Positions 1 to 12,610 of a stretch of DNA of 64,000 nt are shown one piece after another. A program made the translations under genes and the position numbers. The notes below the pieces were generated by a model. It searched no databases, was not told the DNA's origin, and saw only the letters and a list, made by a program, of their open reading frames with translations. The first letter of the stretch is position 1; each line of letters opens with the position of its first letter. Source of the DNA: Sinonovacula constricta (Eukaryota > Mollusca > Bivalvia > Cardiida > Solecurtidae); NCBI GenBank assembly GCA_007844125.1, contig CM017572.1, positions 20,119,934 to 20,183,933 of the forward strand, given 5' to 3'.

Positions 1-186
1 AATAAATAGGTCATCAGTGAAGTAATGTGGAACTTTTCAGTGTTAGCAAGAAAACTGTGAAAAAGTAGGGGAAAAGACTTATCCAGTTAAGAAGGGGGAA
101 CAGGCATACAGTAACTGTAATAATGAGAGCAAGTTTGAAATTGAAGACTTTTTCATTTTAATATCTGCACTGGTACGTTAGCATAC

Positions 187-262
187 CTTGTCTTTTGTAA
201 TTCTTCGTCCTTCTTTCACACTTTTCTTGCTGTTGATGTAGGCTGGGTACACACATATCCAT
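187..262 (-). CDS. SRP19: SRP19 exon 2
   Basis: 76 bases, acceptor complementary to CT at 263-264, donor GTATGC complementary to 181-186. It encodes the conserved RNA-binding core start WICVYPAYINSKK and the EGRR motif. Confidence 0.9.
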
Positions 263-3200
263 CTAAAAGTGAGAACAAAATATTAACATATTTAAATATA
301 AACACTTTAAGTAAATTTAGAGTGCTATTCTGCATTTGACACAACCAAGGAAGTCAATCTCCATGTTAGAGGTGTAGTGTAGTGCATAAAGGCACTTCCA
401 ACAGCCTTGCTTTTGGGTGAACTCTTTATGTGCTTACCATAAGTGTCTGCCTACAGAACTGAAGGTTTGTTTGATTCCAGTTAAGTAAAGGATCTTTCTC
501 TTCCCAGATTTACTTCAATGATGTCAGAAGTGTTTGACAGACTCGTACTGTTGGCTGCAGGGTCATTCTGGATAGCTTACTAGCTCTGAAGAGCAAAGTG
601 GTAGATGTTTAGTTTAGTGCATATCTATAGGCACTTGCAACAGGCTTGCTGCTATGGTTAACTCTGGCTTTAGTGAGGTGGTTAAGTGTCTGCCTACAGA
701 AATGCAGGTCCTGGCTTCCATCCCAGTTGGGGAAAGGAGTCTTCTCCTTCCAGATTTACTTTTGAGGTAACAGGTCTTTCAAATAGATCACAGCAACCTC
801 TACCACCAAAAGGGAAAAAAAAAGATGTGTGTCAAGAAGTGCAACCTCTCTAAGGTACAGCCCACTGGGTGCAAGTCAATCCAGCAACAAAATAAGTCAA
901 TCCAGCCAAAAAAAAAGTCAATCCGGCCACACTGCCCTCAGAAAGTGGTCAAACCTGCCACATTATTATATATAGCCTGATAATGAACAAATATTTATGC
1001 TTTGATTTTGTGTTTTATTTTATTCTTTTCGTATATTTTTAAGATCATAAAAAATGTTTATAAGTATATATATATTTAATTTCATGTTGTATTTTATGCT
1101 GTTTGAATATTGTTTTTGTACTGTTTTTATTTCATTGCTATTGTAAACTGTCTGCATATTTTTTATGTGTTTTAAGTTTGATATGACCTTTAAAGATATC
1201 AAACAAGTCTATATGATTGCGCACGTGTTATTACTTAATTACTAGCATGTTTCTGTGACGTTGTTTGGTGCACCAATTATGGTTTTATCACCCATAATCA
1301 AACCACGGCCAACTTATTCTTTGTAATTAACAAATTGCATCAGTAATTAAAACTGCTAACGCGCTAATCAAATGAAGATGTAGTAGTTTGTTTAACCAAA
1401 CAATAATACAAAGAATGACGAATTAAAAAGTTTAGCAGTTTGTATTTAAAATGGGTATATAAGTATTAACAGATGAAAAATGGTACAACAAATCAACATG
1501 AGCGAGGAATGCCTTTGAGCTAATTGCGAAGGTATCAGAGCAGGGTCAGGACATACTGGTTGATTCACAAGGGTTTTTGTATGTTATCAAGGTAAATTTA
1601 ATTTTAAAGAAGAATATATGACAAAGTCCTATGACATATAGGACTATATGCAACATATACCAAAATTTGAATAGGCACAGGACAAAGGTATTCACATGGA
1701 AGCCAAATATAAAAGTAAGAACAAATCTGTGATGTCGTTTGACAAAAAGAGAAAACCCGACAGTTACCGCCTTGGAAATAAAAGTCCACAGTGTTTAGAA
1801 CGTCTATTATCAATTTCAGTTACAGGGCAAATGGCTTGTCTGCGACCGGCCTATTGAAGAGGATGTCGTGCATATACCGCCCTGCCCTGTTGAGAGAGGC
1901 ACCAGATGAGCGGCGATCGACTCCTAAATGAAGAATGAAGTGGTCTCACTGAAGTGAGAAGAACTGCTTACTTTTTATTATTATTTTTAAACTGCAAATA
2001 ATATGATATTTGAATTATTACTTTCGAATAAATGTTCCTTATGCATGTGTATTTTTTTCTATGTATAATATGTGATATAACCACAACAATAACTACTACT
2101 ACTACTACACAAACACCAACTGATTATGATAAAGAATAATAATATTAATAATAATAATCAATAAATAAATAAATAATAGTAGAAGTAGTAACACAGACGT
2201 AATAAAAATAAAAATAACCAACCATATAATTATCGTATTTTTCCTACAACAACACAAAATAATAATGCAAATCACAAAATTTGTATGCTAATGTTAACAA
2301 AGACATGCTAACAAAAGTTATAATGTTAATAAAAGGCATAAACATAAATATGTGGCTGGTTTGACCAATTTCACTGGGCATTGTGGCCGGATTGACTTTT
2401 TGTGGCAGGATCGACTTGAGGCCGGATTTGTTTGTGGCTCGATTGAATGTAACTCCAGGGTGTGCAGCTATTCGTCTGAAGGGAGCATCAAGCTAGTAAC
2501 ACTTCATTGGAAAAAAAGAAGAACACAAATATAACATGATGAAATGGACATCATCTGAAATGTACTGGTTGCAATTTCTTGTGTTCATCACCAGTGAAAG
2601 CAACAACATAACGACAAGCCTTGTAGTTTTAGGCAGGGTTGGAAAAATGCCGGCAAATATGAGTATATTCCATGCCGGCTGTATTTACCGGTATTTACCG
2701 GCAAATACTGGTCGATTGAATTGACCAGTCTGGAATATATACAATATTTCCTATTATCTTCATTCATATGGATAATTTCAAGTTTACCCATCAATTGCCA
2801 TTTTATTTATACTTAAGTTTTACACTTTTATCACTTTATTCATAATAAATAAATATTTAAGTACTGAAAAAAATGGTCAGTTGAATTTGCCATCCATGGA
2901 ATCTAGCATTAGTCTTGTTGTCTTGGTCTACAATGGCAAAAAAGTTCCAGACTGGATCCTTTGGCTTCATAGTGAATAGTAGCTTGGTAATAGTGTGGAG
3001 TGCAGTTATAGAAATGATGATGACAAGAAAATTTCTGTCTGTTATAAATGTAATTCAAAAATGAAGCCATACAGATGACACTGTAGCTCATGTCATACCA
3101 ATATACAAACACTTGCTTGCACCTAGACAAATTGTCTAGGTAATTTATGACACTTTACTGTTGTCTTTGTTGCCCCTAGCTATTACAGCCCCATGTTTGA

Positions 3201-4317
3201 AACCTGTTGTTTTAATTTTCTAGACAATATGGCTTTGCTTGTTAAATCAATCGGAACTCCTTGGGTAATTCCGTCCTCGGGACAATCATCCCTCGGATGT
3301 ACCTGGTGCAATATTTAATGAAATCACGATCGTTTTGTTCGCCGGAAGTCGGAAGAAGAATATGCCTAAGTAGTTCGCAAAAAACATAAACACTGCCATC
3401 GTTTGACAGCAGCGTGTCTGCTGTGCTGGGTAAATTAAAATCGGATGATTTAAATTTGAAGCCGCCATAAATGGAAGTCTTATTGGTATCGTACTGTAGT
3501 GAGCTGTCACCCGAGCTGCCATCTTTGTTTTGACGTCTGTCTCAAAAGAAGTCCCATTTAGATAAATGGCCGAGGTGATCCGACTACCTACATACATCCC
3601 AGAGATGATTCGTGAATTATCCAAGGTGTTCTGATTGTTGTTAAATGTCAATAGCCAGGTGCACAGGTGAATTTGCATTAATTTCTCACCTGCTGTATTT
3701 TAGGTTCTAAGTAAAAAAAGACATTATTTAAAAATTATTTTTACCATATGTGCTTAAAATGATCACCTGATATGATATTTAAATAAAATGTCTGAGTTAT
3801 TGAATTATTATTATAATTATACATTAATAACTGTCAACTAAATTGCTATTTCTGTAGTATTTTAAAGCAAAAAAACTCATCTTTGTAGTATTTGTCAGTA
3901 TTTGCCACTTTGGGGAGTATTTTCCAGGCCGGTATATACCACCGGTAAATACCGGGGGTGGTATTTACCGCCCAACCCTGGTTGTAGGGCTTACACATTT
4001 TCTGGAAACAAGGTAAATCTATGTTCATTTAGTTCTGGCGTTCATTATTCTATTCCCTGTATTAAAGTGGAACACTATGAAAACGTAATTTAGTATCAGT
4101 TCTGAGACTATGCAAATGTTGCCAATTTGACATTAAGCATATGGCCAAATTATAGGTCAGTTTCCACTTGAAAGATGACGTTTAAGATTTATCAATAATA
4201 CCCAAATAATAGCACATACCTTTCTCTATCAGAATGTTTAAAATCTGGATTCCATGGACGAGCCTGTTGATTTACTTGAGGTGCGGAAGGGATCTTTTCC
4301 TTTCCAGTTTCTGCCAT
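187..4317 (-). CDS. SRP19: Signal recognition particle 19 kDa protein, N-terminal part (two exons)
   Basis: SRP19 binds SRP RNA and primes assembly of SRP54 in the particle that targets nascent secretory proteins to the ER. Two coding exons are seen, 4220-4317 and 187-262, joined through a split Arg codon. The first encodes 32 residues beginning MAETGKEK; its ATG has A at -3 and G at +4. The second gives WICVYPAYINSKK followed by a VKEGRRI motif, which matches the conserved N-terminal core of SRP19 (human: ICIYPAYLNNKK, then EGRRI). The donors are GTATGT and GTATGC; the acceptor of exon 2 is TTTTAG. Exon 2 ends in phase 0 and the remaining exons must lie left of the window, so the gene is cut by the edge and not broken. 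The 3957-bp intron holds repeats and a hAT-like element. The start faces the zinc-finger gene, which suggests a shared divergent promoter. The family assignment is firm. Confidence 0.9.
367..790 (+). repeat. Two adjacent diverged copies of a SINE-like repeat
   Basis: Segments at about 367-560 and 603-790 share the same order of blocks: a run with GTGCATA and AGGCACTT, then CAACAGCCTTGCT, then AAGTGTCTGCCTACAGAA, then TCTTCCCAGATTTACTT. The second copy keeps GAGGTGGTTAAGTGTCTGCC and CTTCCATCCCAGTTGG, which resemble A- and B-box remnants of a tRNA-derived head. Both lie in the SRP19 intron. Confidence 0.55.
2634..3980. mobile_element. Non-autonomous hAT-like DNA transposon
   Basis: The left end reads CAGGGTTGG and the right end reads CCAACCCTG, giving inverted termini of the hAT type. 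The flanks are GTTTTAGG (2626-2633) and GTTGTAGG (3981-3988), an 8-bp target duplication with one mismatch, as expected for hAT. Subterminal DNA at both ends is filled with related motifs such as TACCGGTATTTACCGG and ACCACCGGTAAATACC. No transposase was recognised; an uninterrupted 130-codon frame at 3286-3678 (minus) has no family I know. The element sits in the SRP19 intron. Confidence 0.7.
4220..4317 (-). CDS. SRP19: SRP19 exon 1 (start codon exon)
   Basis: ATG is the complement of 4315-4317; the exon carries 98 coding bases and ends in phase 2 at a GTATGT donor. The variable N-terminal extension is rich in Pro and Gln, as usual for this protein. Confidence 0.88.
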
Positions 4318-6156
4318 GTTGTCAATTTAATACTAAATGATCTCAATCGCGAGACGCTTTATTTCAGATTTTCGTCAAAGAGAGTAGCGTCCCCTGCCCA
4401 CGATGCTCTCTGTGATTGAGGAGGGCAACCAAGGAATTCACAAACTAAACAGCTCTAAAATGGTAAAATACTTGTTACACATTTAATAATTCTTCATTTG
4501 AATACAACAGTATGCGTAAACAACATTTTTTACACATGCTAAGTATATGTCTTTTGCACCATTGTGAAAAATTCAAATTCGTACCTGTAGTCAAATAAAC
4601 TAGCGTCGAATTTGAACTTTACCTATTTTCGGATAGAGGTTGTTGGTATTTTTAGTAAATGTTAAGCAATGAAACGACACAATGTTAACTATAAACATAC
4701 CCAAAGGAATGAAAAAAATGATTATAGCAGAAAATGGTGTAAATGTTGTCATTTTGTATGTTCAATTTTCATAACCTTATTACAAGCCTTACAAGGCCAA
4801 TTGAATGATCAGTTCATGCGCTAGATGATATCAATAAAAGTTTCTAACTATATCCTTTCCGATTGGAAACTTTAATACGCATGAAAAGTTCCTACAAAAT
4901 TGTCATGGCAGACACCAATTTAAAAGACTATGAGATCTGAACCAAGTAACACCTCTTGCTTTCCAACAAAACGAGAATCCCCAAATAACCAGGGGTCATG
5001 TGCCCATAGTTTTTAAATTTTTAATTTTTAAGTGCCACAGAGAGGTTAGGGGTTATCTCAGCTGACCTGCTGTGGACGTGTTATTCTTTGCAGATTTTTG
5101 GAATAGGTGTCCCAGCCGATAATAGCCAGTATGATTAGAAATATGTCTGTACCATGTATTGCTAACCACAATCACAGTCTGCCTAAATAATTCCCTTTAT
5201 TATTATAAAGCTGATTATGGATTCATTGTTAGGTCACTTCTTAATTTGGCACTCACAGGACGTGGTCAAGTAATTAATAGATACTAGAGGCTCCTGGTTT
5301 GATCCATTGTGTACATACTAAAGTAGATAAAAATGGTAGTGGTATAGCAGCTTTGCTAACGTAATTATAAGGAAATTTCTACAACTGGTCAGCACAGTGC
5401 CAGGATAATGTGACTGGTTGGTATAATGCCTAGTGTTTAAGGCAGGTATGTGGACAATCCCCCCTCCCACCCCTCATTCTTCACTTAAAAACATCCCAAT
5501 ATTTTTTTTCTAGGTGGACAAAATCCCTCCGTACATTTTTCTAATGAACAATTATTATTTTATTTATATTTTCACTGTTTTGCAAAAGCCTTGATTTTGC
5601 AACATTGGCACTAGAAAATTTTAAATGTTACCTAAAATTTGGCTTTCTGCTGCGAATATTGCATACCAATTTTCCAAGGACAAGCAAATAATTTTATTAA
5701 ATTTACAAAAATCAATTCCATAGTAAAATGTTGTTTTTTTTAACAATAATTCACAATGAAGTTGCAGTTCTTAACCAATAATATTGTTTGATGCAATCAC
5801 ATTTTAAACCTGAGAGTTTACCAGTTACCAAAAATGGTTGTAAACAAAAACTTAAGTTTTTATGTTAACAGTCACCTGCAGTTTAGGCAAATAGTGTATA
5901 CTCTTAAAGCACCAGTAATAATATTTTCCTGCATGGTCTGCATTTATATCCAAACTACCTTTCAGTGTTTTAAATTATGTTTACAAATAACTGATACATG
6001 CGGATTTGTCCCAGTGTAGATTTTTCCCAAGTTAGGTAATCCTGTCATAGTTTAATCAATGACACATTTTTATTTTGCAGTCTGTGCATAAAAATAAAGA
6101 AGGCATCTGTTCATGCAGTAATATGTTAATTTTGATGTAAATTATGTTATTTTCAG
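4318..6156. promoter_or_regulatory. Divergent upstream region between SRP19 and the zinc-finger gene
   Basis: SRP19 starts leftward at 4317 and the zinc-finger gene runs rightward, with its first coding exon at 6157. Both promoters, or one bidirectional promoter, should lie here. DNA next to the SRP19 start is the most CpG-containing part (4345-4400). No TATA box could be assigned, and the first noncoding exon of the zinc-finger gene could not be placed. Confidence 0.45.
5290..5480 (+). repeat. SINE-like dispersed repeat
   Basis: Contains the blocks AAAAATGGTAGTGGTATAGC, TTGCTAACG, CTGGTCAGCACAGTGCCAGG, ATAATGTGACTGG and TATAATGCC. The same blocks recur in the same order at 7812-8070, and the later ones at 26455-26610, so this is a dispersed family. 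Confidence 0.5.
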
Positions 6157-6187
6157 AATTCTGTTAACTGTCACTGAAACCTTTATA

Positions 6188-6262
6188 ATGGAAGCCGACA
6201 CATTTGATCCGGGACTGAAGCAAGCAGTGAAGATTGTACTCAAATATGAAATTCAGTCTTTG
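6188..6262 (+). CDS. Zinc-finger gene coding exon 1
   Basis: 25 codons starting MEADTFDPGLK; donor GTGAGT at 6263. The exon itself opens at 6157 after TTTTCAG, so 31 bases of 5' UTR precede the ATG. Confidence 0.82.
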
Positions 6263-9200
6263 GTGAGTAGAAAAAAAGGAAACATTATATTTCTGTATCT
6301 ATTATAGTGCATGTTATGCAAGGATTAATTAAAACCAAGTTGATGTTACATGATTAAAAACATCCTGACTGATAATTGACATGCATGTTATCTTTTGGAT
6401 GACAGGTAAATTCACCAATGAATTATTTGCCTTGTTTAAGCTTATTAATTTGGCCCTTATATAGCTAGTTGTGTCATTTATAATTTGTTGACTCTGTGTT
6501 CAATCTAGCAAAGTACTTCCTACTTGATAAAAAGGGACACTTAAGGAAAAAAAGAGGGGTCAAATAAATAGGTAAAAAAAACATAATATTTTTATTCCTT
6601 GACTATTGCTCTTGTATAAGGAAACAGCTCTCATTAAAAAATGTCATTCTGCAACTGTATCCATCACATAGGAATCATTTGTGGAAATAAGTGAAACTTG
6701 ACTTTATTAGTTTTTATAATGACAGAATTATTCACTCAGCTGTTGGCCATTCATAATGAAAGTAACATTTCTTCAGTAGGAAAATGGATCCAGCAAGTTT
6801 GATGAAAACCTAAGTGTCACATGCTTGATTTTTTTCATGATTACTAGTTTACAGTATTGGTTTTCATTCACCATCTTTGACTGAGGCTACAAATGAGCTA
6901 CAAATTTATAAAAGATTATAAATTAAGGAAATAATTTTTATGTGAGTGCTCTTGTAGCCTGAGCAGCAATTTAAGGGGCTATGGATGCTGGCTACATTCA
7001 ACACTGCAACATGTAGGCATTGGTTCTTGTTTGATATAATGCAGATTATACAACTATATTATGCTATTTGTACCATATTCTTGGAAATATATAACCAGAC
7101 TAATAACAGTTTGTTTTTTCTCACTTTTTCCACTAAAGTGAAAAAAAGTAAATGTTACATATAATTTTTTATGGCCCACATTAATATTTGCTACGCAATG
7201 GCTTTTATGTGTAAAATGCAACTTTGGACTATGGGTCTCTCCTTTAACTTTCTCACATAATTAAAATAATTTGATTTTAATGCACTATTTATTTTAACCC
7301 CTTGTATCAGTTTACCCTATCTGCTTCTCTCATTAGTTAACCCGTCTGTCAGACAATGGCGAGGAGTACATAGTCATTACTGCTAGCTCTGAGGACCGAA
7401 CCTGTGACCAATTGTGTTCGGGCAAAGGGGAGGAGTTTGTCCACTGTGCCAACCTTGATGGAGTCAAAGAGAGCTTTCTCAACTTTGTAACAAGTATGTC
7501 TTCTTTATAACAGATTCATATTGAGTAGTTTTCATTTCTTTTGGCTCGTGTAATGGTGGAGTTTCTGACTTATTATTCCTTTTACTGTATGGGTTAGAAT
7601 CCTGTTTGAGGCAAATTATGTGATAAGGACTTCTAGCTGACCTGCGAAATGCCAGTTCTACCCAGACATTTGTCTGGAGTCTACATTTACCAAAATGGCT
7701 GGACAGCACTATGATAACCATAATAGGTCACAACAATAATTTCTTCCCACCAGATCTGGTAGTGGAATTGGTACAAGGACCCTGCTGGTTTAAATGCAAC
7801 AAATCAAAGGCATTAAAAATGGTATCGGTATAGCTCTATTGCTAACGCTCAAGCAAAAAAGGAGGTTGTTCCATGATTGGTCAGCAGGTGGCAAGATAAT
7901 GTAGGGGTGTGGATTATACTACAGGCCCCTCTCAGTATTTGCATTTGATCAGCATTATTTTACGCTGCTGTAAATGTTGACATTCGTACCGATGTTGACA
8001 ATTTTTTCATCCAGATAACTGAAGTACAGCTGGTGTAATGATAAACCCAATAAATAACATTTTATTTTGAACATCATATCACATAAATAATTTAAAAAAT
8101 ATATCTTTTTTATTTTATCCAAAGTTTAGATAGGTTGTTTTTGCATTTGCATACTTCATTTAAATATTACATCATTACTCGGTATCATTTTCCAATTTTG
8201 TCTAGATCATTTTATTGATTATGGAGTTTTAAAAATGAAAAGCACAAGTTGTTTATGTTATAAATGTCAATTTAGTATTTACTTTTACACAAAGTGAACA
8301 TACAGGGAGAGTTACTGTTCATTTATTGTGAAGGAAAAACTAATTTGGCAATAAAAATGAAAAAGCATTTTCAAGAGAGTGTCAACAAAATTTTAGAAAA
8401 TTTGTAGCACTATTCAATTCATAGACAGGCTTTTTTCTGATTTTTCTAATTTGTCTTCCAGAAAATGATACTTAAATTCAGAATTAATTCCTTTACAAGG
8501 AATAGATATTACATATTAAGAAATAGGTAAGTGGAACTCACGACCAACATCGGCTTATATAAACTGTTTTATTGATATGTTCAAAGTAGTTTTTGATAAA
8601 TTCTAGATGCTTTTATACTTAAGCCTGTTTAATGATCACTTCAGATGGTGATATAAATGGGGGCCATATAATCACAGACTCCCATTTCTCAGGACCTTCA
8701 GCTCCTGATGCAACAGACTCCTGCTCAGCCTTCTCTGAAGTCAGGAAGAACAAAAGAAAATCTACTCCTAAACGTGCTGTCCAGAAATCCCTATCCACAT
8801 TGGATCCTGTGCCATCTGAAAATAGAAACTTTGTGATGATGTTTAAAGATGAACCCCCAGTTACTAGCACATCATCTGAAACTTTGCCACAAGTGGCTCT
8901 AGATTTAAGTAGTGAGAAATCCAGAACTGAACTTGCTCAAACTTCTGACAAAAGCAATGATTCCGATGAAACAGATGAGAATGTATCAAATGGAAATCCA
9001 GAAACTGTCCCTATGAAAGCTGAAAAATTGGCTGCATTTATAAATGGAGATGTTAATGGGCCGCCGTCTTCATCAACTTATCAGTGGATGCGAGAGAAGA
9101 TTGATCTCAAGCCCATAGCTGAAAGCCTGCCTAACCTAAGTCTGTTAGCTGCAGGAATGGGAGTTTATGGCCATGGTGGGCGTAGCTTTGTAAATATGGA

Positions 9201-9867
9201 TGCTAGTGCTTCCCTGGCATCAAACGTAAGTCCAAGCATGATTGCAAATATGAGTCCAAGTATGATTGCAGAATCAATGGAGGAGAGAAACCTTGTTATC
9301 CCAGAGATGACTGGGTCCACTGGTATGAATTCTCCATTGGGAGTCAGTTCACGGTTTCCCAGACAACGCAGGAAGTCAAAGAAACTTGGCTCTCCTGTGG
9401 GTAGCCTTGGGCAGACGGCTGGATCAGGTGCTGGGCAGTCAGATCTGAAGACAACTGTGGAAGAAATGAGAAAAGCAAAGAGCACAAAACGATTGGCAAT
9501 GAACTCCGAATTCACTGACATGAAACGGGCTTTCATTGAGATCGGCAACATGGCAAAGTGCCTTATATGCAACAAGATTCTTGCAAATAAGAATAATAGA
9601 ACATTTCACTGGCGATCACATGTTGGAGACAAACGATTCTCATGCGATATTTGCAACAAAGCATTCACACATCCATCAAATATGCGATCCCATCGTAAAA
9701 TTCACACTGATGAGAAGCCTTTTCCGTGTTCGATGTGTGAGCGGCGGTTTCGTCGACGAGATTACTTGCTGCAACATCTTGAGCGATTTCATTACAACTC
9801 AAAGGTGAACAAGCCTGAAGAAGAAGGCCAAAGTCCCGTTACAATGAATGGTGCTGCAAATATGTGA
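6188..9867 (+). CDS. C2H2 zinc-finger protein, 484 residues, three exons
   Basis: Probable nuclear DNA-binding transcription factor. Coding exons are 6188-6262, 7337-7493 and 8645-9867; the joins are in phase 0 and phase 1 and give 1455 bases with no stop before TGA. Residues 1-77 form a mostly acidic N-terminal region with several cysteines. Residues 78-380 are Ser/Thr/Asn-rich, look disordered and contain a duplicated PSMIA motif with preceding Met-Ser. Three tandem C2H2 fingers lie at about residues 383-460: C-x2-C-x12-H-x3-H, again C-x2-C-x12-H-x3-H, then C-x2-C-x12-H-x4-H. Linker THTDEKPF-like spacing is seen before finger 3 (HTDEKPF). The tail is short. An acceptor at 6156 just upstream of the ATG implies at least one noncoding 5' exon. 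I cannot assign an orthologue; the fingers alone do not decide it. Confidence 0.88.
7337..7493 (+). CDS. Zinc-finger gene coding exon 2
   Basis: 157 bases from acceptor TCATTAG to donor GTATGT, open in the required phase and ending in phase 1. It encodes LTRLSDNGEEYIV and a Cys-containing stretch CDQLCSGKGEE. Confidence 0.82.
7545..7740 (+). repeat. tRNA-derived SINE fragment
   Basis: A decayed head with GGCTCGTGTAATGGTGGAG and GGGTTAGAATCCTG (B-box-like) is followed by the body blocks CTAGCTGACCTGCG, ATGCCAGTTCTACCCAGACA and TTTGTCTGGAGTCT. The body recurs at 19105, 29500, 31926 and, inverted, at 28020. It lies in intron 2 of the zinc-finger gene. Confidence 0.6.
7812..8070 (+). repeat. SINE-like dispersed repeat with conserved 3' tail
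   Basis: Starts with AAAATGGTATCGGTATAGC and TTGCTAACG, continues with TGGTCAGCAGGTGGCAAG and ATAATGTAGGGG, and ends with CAGATAACTGAAGTACAGC and ATGATAAACCCAATAAATAA. The tail resembles the one on the SINE at 31926, which suggests a shared LINE partner. Confidence 0.5.
8645..9867 (+). CDS. Zinc-finger gene exon 3 with all three C2H2 fingers
   Basis: Acceptor CACTTCAG at 8644 restores a split Asn codon. The open frame begins upstream at an ATG in the intron (8632), but the splice site and the upstream exons argue that this ATG is not the true start. Finger cysteines begin at 9559; stop TGA at 9865-9867. Confidence 0.9.
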
Positions 9868-9936
9868 CACTACATGTTAACAGTAAGGATTTTTTTTATG
9901 CTTATGACCCTTTCTGGTATTGTTCCAAATCTTAAT

Positions 9937-9942
9937 AATAAA
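9937..9942 (+). terminator. Candidate polyadenylation signal of the zinc-finger gene
   Basis: AATAAA 70 bases after the TGA stop. It would give a very short 3' UTR; later signals are equally possible. Confidence 0.35.
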
Positions 9943-12429
9943 TGGAAATCTATGAGTTTTCAATCAGTAAAGGTTAAACTTATGAAATAGTTCAAAGTTG
10001 ATAATGAATCACTTAGAAAAAGCATTGACTTTACCATAATAATAATGAGTATGTACAGTGATTTTTGTCCAGTATGAAAATACTTTTTGTTTGAAACCAA
10101 TAGGTTAGCTTCACACAGTATAAACTTTAAATTTAAATGTTAAACAATCTTTTTGTCATCTGAAAATCTTAAAATTATAATGACATTGTAAATTATAGAC
10201 AATTGGCTAGCATAATTAGCACTTTTGAAAAATGTATGTACTCATGTTATTTTTTAAATTTTTTTTTATCTCATATCAGCCAGCATTATCACGAGTCCAC
10301 AGAGAGAATGATGACCAGTTTCAATCTTTTTAGTTTGTTGAGAAGTTAAATCAAAGTCCATTCCGGTCACAAATACTAACCTTTATTGTAAAAGAAATAC
10401 ACATAATTGTATACAAAAATTATTCAGACAGTGTGTGACAATGACTTAGTCTTACTAAAAAGAAGACTTGGTTGATAATTAAATACATTATATGTACATG
10501 TCTATTTACTAGACAATATTATTTGCCAAATATTGCAAAGCTCATTGTAAACTGATATTGTTTTTTTTTTCGTTTTTTTTTTAATTCTTCCTACATTACA
10601 TGCTATTTTTTGAAAGAAAAAATTAGTGTAATACAATATTAGGTTTTTGTAAATTATAGAAAAAAGTTGCCTTGTACCTTCAGATTTTTTACTTAAAAGA
10701 TAACACAAGCAAGTCTGCACTCATATTCTCAAAATGTAATAATTTTTATTAAATTATGTTGTCCATTTCATAACTTGTTTTATGAGAAAGTGTTTGGTTT
10801 TTAGAGAAATATTTAAAAAAAAACAAGATCACTTATAATAGTGAATAATAAATAATTAATTGCAAAAAATGTCTCAACGCATTATTAAAGTATCCTACAA
10901 CACTTACAATTTTTATTTAAGCACACAATTAAAAAGATAAGTGACTTATAATTAATAGGTTAATCCTCAGTTTAAAAAAAACTTCACCACTCTTAACCTT
11001 TTATATTAAAACAATTACCTGTCATTAGTTATATAGCTTTATTTGATTTTTATTAGGGACCAGAATATTTTATACATTCCACATATATCACTTCCCCCAC
11101 CTAATATTTTGTTTTTACTGTTATAGTTTCCGTGTGATGTCATATGCACTGATAAGACAGTTTAAGGTAGCCATCTTTGAAGGCAGAAGCTAATGCAGGC
11201 CAAAATCTGGAAATATGTGCTGTATTAAACTCACCACTGTGTTTTTTGTTTTTCAGTCTATTTAACTGAATTTCATATCAAGTTAAACAGCTTTTATGAA
11301 GTATTTTAACTATCAAAACTATATTTTGATAGTTTAAAAGGTAAAAAATATACAACCAAAAAAGGTACACTGTTAATTTTGTTCAAGGATGAGCCAATAA
11401 TTTTATTTATTTCTGTGTATTTATTCTTTGTGCATGTATCAATTTTAAAAATATTGTATTCTAAAAATATGAATTTCAAGACCTTTGCAAATGTGTATAG
11501 CATAAAATGTTTGGACCACAAATGAAGAAAATACAAGAAAATAAAAAATATGCTTCTGTACAATTCATCTAATAATCCTTTGAAGTTACCATCAAAGATG
11601 GCTGCCAAGATAACTTATAAGGGATCTGCACAGAAGTGGAAACTATCTATTGTATGGGATTTTATTACAGTTATTGTATGGGATGTAAAGTAAATGCATT
11701 TAACATGTAGGAGATGATCTTTTTTATATCACAGCTATTCTGTTAAATGTATTCTTTTAGATTGTTATCTTGATCTGCCATACTGGTTGAATTTACATTC
11801 CATTCAAATACATAAGACTCATTGTAAATGTACATACATGTATTTAAATAGTGCTATCATAGTTAAGGATAAACATATTTTTTGTATGAAAATGCTATTT
11901 CAGCATTATAACAAATTAAAATGTATGTCATTAACAGGGCTGGTTATAATTATTTAGTTATTTCAGGAACGTTTATAAGAAATTTGTTTTAAACTTACAA
12001 TAAATAAATCGTCATTACCACATCTCGTTTTAGAAAAATTTAAAGTTTTTATAGTTTATTCTTAATATCTATTTCAATATAATGTCAATATAAGTAAGGA
12101 CTTGATAAGTTAATGATCTGTTCAAAAGTTAATAGAATTTGTTCGATATGACATCTATATTAACAATCATGATCTCTTCTTAATCTGTGTACAGCTCAGC
12201 GTTTGTACCAATACTGATTAAGTGTTTAAGAAACATCAATTTATTATCCACACATGCTACAATGGCCTATTTAGAAATGTTTTATTTTATAGTGTTTTAG
12301 TACTTGATTTTCTTTTTAAATGCAGTATGAATGTTACATTAATGTTATCTGTAAGAACATTAGTTGCAATCTATATCTATGTATGTGTTGTTATGATATA
12401 CAATGTTTGAAGAATGCAACCAAAGATTT

Positions 12430-12610
12430 TTTTTAGATAAATGCAACCAGCGGTTGTTGTACATGAATATAGCCAGGGTTGTTTTCCATGGTGCAGCCAA
12501 ACTTATATCACATAAATGTATTCAAAGATAGTGTTACATGAATGAAGCCAAAATGTGTTACATGAATGCATCCAAATATAGCTTTACATGAATGCAACCA
12601 AAGGTTGTGA
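12430..12610 (+). repeat. Degenerate tandem repeat, unit about 28-32 bp
   Basis: The core ACATGAATGCAACCAAAG recurs five to six times with variants (GAAGCCAAAA, GCATCCAAAT), separated by GTTGTGTT-like or TAGCTTT-like links. Confidence 0.6.

Noticed and set aside
3286..3678. 130-codon minus-strand frame
   Set aside because: No recognisable domain; it lies inside a hAT-like element. Kept only as a note on that element.
8632..8644. ATG at 8632 as start of the zinc-finger protein
   Set aside because: An acceptor at 8643-8644 joins in frame to two upstream coding exons, so this ATG is intronic.
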